Origin: Hawksworthiomyces lignivorus
Lineage: Eukaryota > Ascomycota > Sordariomycetes > Ophiostomatales > Ophiostomataceae
NCBI GenBank assembly: GCA_002917075.1
Contig: NTMA01000013.1
Span: 186,001 to 250,000, forward strand
Length of the DNA: 64,000 nucleotides
Reading direction: 5' to 3'
Shown piece by piece: positions 58,423 to 64,000 of this stretch (the stretch's first letter is position 1; each line of letters starts with the position of its first letter). The position numbers and the translations under genes are program-made. The notes below the pieces were generated by a model. That model saw only the letters and a program-made list of their open reading frames with translations. It was not told where the DNA came from and did no database searches.

Positions 58423-60052
58423 TCATGTAATGTACACCTTGCGCAGGTCGTCGACCTGGAACAGGTCGCCGGTCCGCAGGTCTCGGATCGTGCCCGCCGG
58501 CAGGCCCGCCTTCCGGGCGTATTCGTCCAGCCGGGCCTTTCCGTACACGCGGCCGTTGGGCAGCAGCAGCAGGTCGTGCTCCACGTGGCTCTTGCTGTGG
58601 TGGGCGTAGGGGACGTGGCGGGCCAGCTCGTTGAGCTCGGGCGAGCAGATCGGGCAGACCGAGGCGCCGATCTGCGTGCCGTGGGAGCCGGCGCCGGCGC
58701 CGGTAGCAAAGGGCGCAGTCGGCTGCTCCGTGGCAGCGGCAGCGGCAGCGGAAGCGGCACCGGACGCTCCGTTCGCGGCCTGCGGCTGGTCTTGTGGCCC
58801 GGCGCCATTCTGGCCGCTGTAGCCGTTGTACTGCGGGGGCGGGCCGGCGGGCGCAGCAGACGACGGCTTTCCGCCGGCGGACGACAGCGCCAGGGACGCC
58901 GTGAGGGTGGCGCCGGCGGGGGCGGACGAGTGGCAGGCGGGGGTCTTGAGGGCGGAGAGGCCCGAGGACAGGGCGAGGTGCAGCAGCGGGGCGGCGGGCA
59001 GGGAGAGCAGCTGGTTGTGGGTGCTGGTGAAGAGGTCGGCGAGCATGGTCCAGCGGTCCTCGCTCCACAGCTCGGCGTACTCCTCGGGGGCCTCCTCGGG
59101 CGGGTAGCAGAGCAGGGCGGCGGCCTGGTTGCACTCGGTCGGGTAGGTGTTGTGCAGCGGGGTCAGGTAGCGGCGGGCGTGGGCGATGGCGTCGGCCAGC
59201 CGCGGCAGCTGCTGGGTGCGCACCATCTCAATGTACTGCTGGTACCGCAGCATGAACTCGAGCTTGCTCTCCATCTTGCGCAGCTCCTTCTTGTTGTCCA
59301 CGCACCACGCCAGCGCCTCCGCCACGCTGTGGTCCCGCAGCAGCCGCTGCCGGATCTGCGTCATGTGCGCAAACGTGTCAATGTCCACGAGGTCGCGCAG
59401 CCGCCCGCGCGCCCCGGACGACGCTGGCGCTGCTCCTGCTCCTGCGGCGGCGGCGTCTGCCGCTGCTGCGGACGACGGCGATAGCGCCGCCGCCTCTGCG
59501 CTGCTGTCGTCCTCCTCCACCAGGGCGTTGGCGCTCGCGCCGTAGCCGTGCCGCAGCAGGTAGTCGACCAGCAGGCGGTCGAGGCGGCGGCGGCTCCAGG
59601 CCTCGTAGGCCACGTCGTCCAGCGTGTGCATGTCGGCCAGCTCGGCCAAGTGGGCGGTGCGGGCGTCCACCTGGCGGTACAGCTTGGCCTCCTCGTCGGC
59701 GCAGGCGGCGAGCTTGCGCTTGACGCCCCGCATCCGGGCGACCATGGCGTCGAGGCTCTTCAGCACGTCGTCCGTCGACGAGCGGCCGTTGAGCCCCGCC
59801 GTGGCGGCGTCCTTCAGGGCATTCTTGACGGCGACGCTCTCCTTCTCGACGACGAAGTGAGCAGAGCGGAAGTTCTTGCGGAGGAGCTCGTACGGCAAGC
59901 GAAGGAGGGGTTGATCCTAGAAAGAGACGAGTCAGAGGCCAAAATCGCTCAAACCCAGGCCTTCAGAGGGAGACGAAGGGATAACCAGGAAGACGACATA
60001 CCAGCAACAGATGATTGGCTTTATCAATCTTGGTCGCCTCGTGATCAGCCAT
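58423..60052 (-). CDS. FYV10: GID/CTLH E3 ligase subunit FYV10 (GID9/MAEA)
   Basis: Seen: exon 1 60052-60002 ([17 protein letters not shown]), an 85-nt intron (GTATGT...TCTAG), and exon 2 59916-58423, giving 514 aa (yeast 516). Order: N-terminal helical part ([20 protein letters not shown]), LisH-like helix pair ([20 protein letters not shown]), CTLH ([20 protein letters not shown]), CRA region ([20 protein letters not shown]), and the degenerate [24 protein letters not shown] followed by HHSKSHV and the family-typical end [13 protein letters not shown]. Known: Fyv10 and Rmd5 form the catalytic RING pair of the GID complex, which degrades gluconeogenic enzymes when glucose returns. An Ala/Gly/Gln-rich insert of roughly 80 residues separates CRA and RING. 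Confidence 0.95.
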
Positions 60053-63000
60053 GATGCTCAATCTCTCGGGAGCCCACGATGCTCCTAGAGATGGTCGAAG
60101 CAGAAGAAGATGACACAGATAGAAACGTATATCGAGTAGCTGAACTTGAGGATGGGCTTGCTGGTGTTATCATGAAAAGTGAAAGCTGCTTGCTGGTTTG
60201 TCTCTCGTGCTGGCGAAGCTGGGCCGCAATGAGCACTCAGCAATGACAACACCACACGGCAGACGACAATATATGCATGTAAGATCACAGACCACAGTAA
60301 AACTGCAATGCCCCAGAGACGGAGGAGAAATTGATTAAATCATGCAGCAAAGGAGAAAGCTTGGTTTCGGTTTTCCCAAATTACCCTTCGGCTCAAGAGA
60401 CAATGGGGAGAGGTGGGTTACACATTACAAAGAGCATCTCCGCTTCCTTGGTCTCTATCTACAGCGATTGACGGAAGTCCACCTTTCTCCGGTTCCGCCA
60501 TCCACCACTCTAAGGTGGGGCGATTTCCAGCTCTGATTGGGTGTAGGCGCTAATACATAAGCTCTAAGCTGTCTGGACTGCTTCAGACCTTCGCCTTAGC
60601 ACCAGCAGCTCTATTAGTGATCAACTGAATACTTCCTATACATGACCTTTGGTATGTACCTTCTGCCTCCTCTGCTGCTCTTTTATCAAGACTGCTCCTA
60701 TATCTCGCTCAAACTCAGCGTATTTCTGGATGCAGGCTCCGTCTGACCTGCGACGATCCTCTAGTTGTTGTCCTTCTAAGTATGAACTCAAGGCACCTAA
60801 AGGAGGGTGTGCATGACTTGGTCACGGGGTCTCCAAAGCAAAAGAAAATAGGGACATCTGAGACACTAAAGAGACAGTAAAGGGACCCATTCCGCACACT
60901 GGGCAATAGACTCCTGCGAGTCATCCGCGGAGAGGGGGGGGAGGAGAGAAAGCACAGAGGCACACTCCCAGCTTTTGCCTATTCCATCTTCGTGCCACTT
61001 AAACAAGGGGCCGAGGTTTTTCATTATGAATTACCAGTCGCGCTGCCATCCATTTCAGTTTAACTACTGCTCAACAGAGGACAGAAAAGAGAAAGGCATA
61101 TTTCAAAGAGGTAGGCAAGGCATTCTATCCGGATCAGTGCAGGCTGCATATATTCTACCTAGAAGCATGTATGTCTTTACGCAACTCGAATGGGTCTATT
61201 GGCTGCCTTGCTAGCAGTAAATCAAAGCCGAGACCTACAAAGAGATGAGCATTGCTAGACATGCAAATGGGGCTGCCTAGGACCAGAACACTTGTAGAGC
61301 TATGAGCACATCTAGAAAGGCGTTCTTCTGCTGGTCATGGGCAGAGACGTGTAGTATTTTGCGTCGCAAGCTGCGGCTCTGCTGCGAAATGCAAATCCGT
61401 CGTTGCAGGACATCCTAACTCGCCATCTACCGTCTCCTCGCGGCCAAAATTGCTGTGTATTTCTTATGATCATAGCGCTGACGTCGCTCACACAGTGGCT
61501 ATCCATAGTTGGCAACAGCTGTACTGGACTTTCTTCCATCTTGGTATTTCTGGGTTTGCCTCCTTCATTTTACCTCTTCTTCTCTCATCATAATACCGGT
61601 TGGGCTTTGTCACTGGCCGGCCTCGTAACAAACTTGAGCAAAGAGCCCATCCATCCACTTTAAATCTTTTTGGTTACGGGCCCCCCAGCCGCTTTTTAAA
61701 GAGCTTGTTGATTGCTGGAAAAGGTGAAAGGGATATTACTAATATGTCTTTGCCGGATGGCAAGAGGTTGAAATGCGCTCACGCTCTCGCGTTTCCACAG
61801 CCTCTCTCTGGGCAAATCACGGATCTCAGAGTCCACACACCCTCTTTCTCGAAGAAGAGCAGACACTACCAACAGTGCGTGAGTGCGTATTGGCGTATTT
61901 AGACAAACCCGAAGGACGCCCGGCTCACGTGTTTTTTCTCTCATCATTCCTCTTGTTTTGCCCGGCTGTCTCGAGATTTCCTTTAGTTAGCTACCTCTCA
62001 GGGTGGGGTTTCACTGTTTACGAAAGGAAAACGGGCGAACGCAGTGAGCCAAGGCACGCCGAGTCAGGTGTTCACACCTCGCAAAAAAGGAGCGCCTACA
62101 CCCCAAGACAAGAAAACCACCTGAAAACGTAGCCTTCTCATGTCTGTCTCTGAAATCATTACAATGAATACGGTTTAAACAAGAACACTCCGTACATATC
62201 TAGCTCCTATTTTTTATGCGGTTTCAAATCTCACTCTATTTCTTTTTATTTCTTTCTTCTTTTTTCAAGACTTCTTTTTTGTCGATTTTTTTGCTGCTCG
62301 ACAATATTTCGCTGCCACTCGCTCCCTTTTTTTTTTTGTTTCCCTCCTATTACACCTAAACCAGGCAGGCGCCCTCTTCGCTCCCCCTCTCGCTCGCGCC
62401 TGCCAGTAACAAGCCAGCCCAAGACCCACAGCCCCGCCTTCTTCTTTCTCCCTCTCTGTTTCCCTTATATCTCGCGAGACCCCGTGCAATCCATCCACGT
62501 GAGTTTCTATTCGCTTCTTCTCTCTTTCCTTCCTCCTCTTCCCTCTCCAAAATCTCGTGAAGCATCACCTGACATTGAATTTCTGCAGCCAAAAGGTGAC
62601 CCAGGCCATCGCCAGAACCGGGAGAAAAGCACAGAGGTATGTTTGGGTTTCTTTTCTTTTCTGTTTCCGCATCGCTCTGCTCTTCTCTGTGATTGTCTCT
62701 GTTTGAGACGCAGACGCCCAATCGTGTCCGCAGCTGAGCGACCCGATGTTGTCGTCGTGGTCCAAGGAAACAATCTGGTCTCCACTGCGGCGCGCGCGCG
62801 CGCGTCGACTTTCATCGCTTTGGCTCCATTTACATGAACTCTGTATTATCCCCCATCCTTGTTTCTTGTCTCCCAACCACATCAAGTCGCTCTCTTGGCC
62901 CATGTTCGCATGACTGAGCGTCGCCTTCTTGTGCGCTGGGCGACCGTCGTGATTCTGCCCTCATCGCCGTTGGGACCGCGATGACCGTTTAAATCCTCAG

Positions 63001-63336
63001 GGCGCGCATCGATCCTTTCATTTCGGGCGCGCTCCCTTTTTATGAGCACGTTTGATTTTTCTGCGAGTAGGCCCAAGTGGACCATTCGCTTTATTCTAAG
63101 AAATTTCGCAAAAAAAAAAGAGCTCGCAATGCGCGACAGAAATGCAAGGACATTGAAACCGCCGCCCCTCAGTGGATGAAAACGCGCAGGTTTGGCTGCA
63201 CGAGTGACTGCCATCCGCTTGACACCATCTCCTTTGGAAATCGCACCTTGCTCATGATTGGTGTCCCGTCCTGCAATTCCTCTGCTACCTTACCTGTCCT
63301 TGCCCTAACAATGCAAACCAGCCGATATCCTTAGCA
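60053..63336. promoter_or_regulatory. divergent intergenic region upstream of FYV10 and the CBF1-like gene
   Basis: 3.3 kb with no supportable gene. From about 62220 the sequence is C/T-rich, a likely leader of the CBF1-like gene. Possible leader introns are GTGAGT at 62499 to CTGCAG at 62588 and GTATGT at 62637 to CGCAG at 62713, with low confidence. CACGTG E-boxes lie at 61926-61931 and 62496-62501. A (CG)n run is present at about 62789-62804. Confidence 0.4.
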
Positions 63337-64000
63337 ATGGCTGAGGCATCCACTGAGCAGCAGCCCGACATCGCCCCAGGCAGCCCGCCACAAAAGCGGA
63401 AGCGCGGCACAGAGTCGGCTTCCCCAGACGCACGGCGTTCAAAGCGCGGTACATCCGCATCTGCTGTCGCGCCGCCTATTGAGGCTGCTGCCACCGCGTT
63501 CATGGAGGCCGCCAACCAGGTCGAGCAGGGCTTGACAACGGCCGAGTTTGCCGTCATTCCCACCACGAGCGCAGAGCACGCCGATGCTGCGAGCGCCGCG
63601 CTTGCCGCCTCCACGACGGCTGCCGCTGCGCTGGGGTCTATGTTCCCGCAGCTGAACGTACCACCGTCGACTGAGGAGACCTTTGCCAGCCAGCAGGTAG
63701 AGGGCGAGCACCACGCGGACACCTCGGCGTACAGCGCGCCAGACGTCTCGCAGGCAGATGGCCTCCCCATGGACACGTCCGCCTTGTCTGCAAACGGACA
63801 AGTCCAGAAGCGGCCAGTTTCTGGCATCCAGCTGAAGCCGGCCGTGGGCTCAGAGGAGTGGCACAAGATGCGCAAGGACAACCACAAAGAAGGTGCGTGG
63901 TCATTGGCTCCCTTTTTTGATTTTCGATTTCTCCCGACATCTTCTGCTTTCCTCGCTCCTCTCCTTGCGGATTCTTCTGTTAGCTAACTGCCAATCCAGT
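63337..64000 (+). CDS. CBF1/CPF1-type bHLH transcription factor, 3' partial
   Basis: Seen: exon 1 63337-63892 encodes 185 residues plus one base. An intron (63893-63999; GTGCGT, GCTAACTG branch, CCAG) ends one base before the window edge. The N-terminal region has a Lys/Arg-rich nuclear-import-like segment (PPQKRKRGTESASPDARRSK) and an A/T/S-rich disordered stretch. The exon ends GSEEWHKMRKDNHKE, and the next codon begins with G-T, allowing Val. Known: WHxxRxDNHKEVERRRRE opens the bHLH domain of Cbf1 (yeast centromere and methionine-gene factor) and its Aspergillus relatives, which bind CACGTG. The helix-loop-helix itself lies outside the window, so the assignment rests on this entry motif. 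Confidence 0.85.

Noticed and set aside
1..64000. CRISPR array, prophage, bacterial operon or rRNA operon
   Set aside because: No regularly spaced repeats, phage genes or rRNA sequence; introns and gene content are fungal nuclear.

Overview
The window is nuclear DNA from a filamentous ascomycete (Pezizomycotina, most likely a Sordariomycete; the species cannot be named from sequence alone). Evidence: short 50-110 nt introns with GTRNGT donors and CTAAC-type branch points, a Zn2Cys6 regulator, a fungal opsin-related protein, a GID-complex subunit, a CBF1-type bHLH protein and an AFUB_079030/YDR124W-like protein.

Left block (1-15 kb), AT-rich and accessory in character. It holds a PcaB/adenylosuccinate-lyase-like enzyme (5' end outside the window), an aspartate aminotransferase remnant with a 1-nt frameshift, a class II aldolase/adducin enzyme, a D-2-hydroxyacid dehydrogenase cut off in mid-domain, a multiply frameshifted fungal membrane protein running into it from the other strand, an orphan first exon, an intact MDR oxidoreductase, an opsin-related protein without the retinal lysine, and a Zn2Cys6 factor truncated after its DNA-binding and early middle regions. 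Degenerate repeats with mostly C:G-to-T:A differences lie between them. This looks like a metabolic gene cluster in decay, possibly subtelomeric; that reading is inference.

Middle (about 15-26.3 kb): roughly 11.3 kb with no supportable gene, rich in pyrimidine tracts and homopolymers. It ends at a gene for a YDR124W-like helical-bundle protein (26.3-28.6 kb) and may be its long promoter/leader or hold non-coding RNA.

Right block (31-64 kb): GC-rich, conserved housekeeping genes: BMT5-like rRNA methyltransferase (-), a large disordered nuclear-type protein (+), SUMO E1 subunit AOS1 (-), a split beta-sandwich protein (+), TIF6/eIF6 (+), a coiled-coil protein (+), complex I NDUFB3/B12 (-), CAF1/POP2 deadenylase (+), FYV10/GID9 (-) and the start of a CBF1-type bHLH gene (+). 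Several proteins carry long Q, A, G, P or S tracts. The genes do not form one pathway; they cover ribosome biogenesis (BMT5, TIF6), mRNA decay (CAF1), sumoylation (AOS1), ubiquitin ligation (FYV10), respiration (NDUFB3) and transcription (CBF1-like).

The best leads for something undescribed are the decaying left-hand cluster with its chimeric breakpoint, the 11-kb gene-free tract, an in-frame 147-codon reading frame behind the AOS1 stop codon, and two NAGNAG splice acceptors. I found no CRISPR array, rRNA or convincing tRNA.
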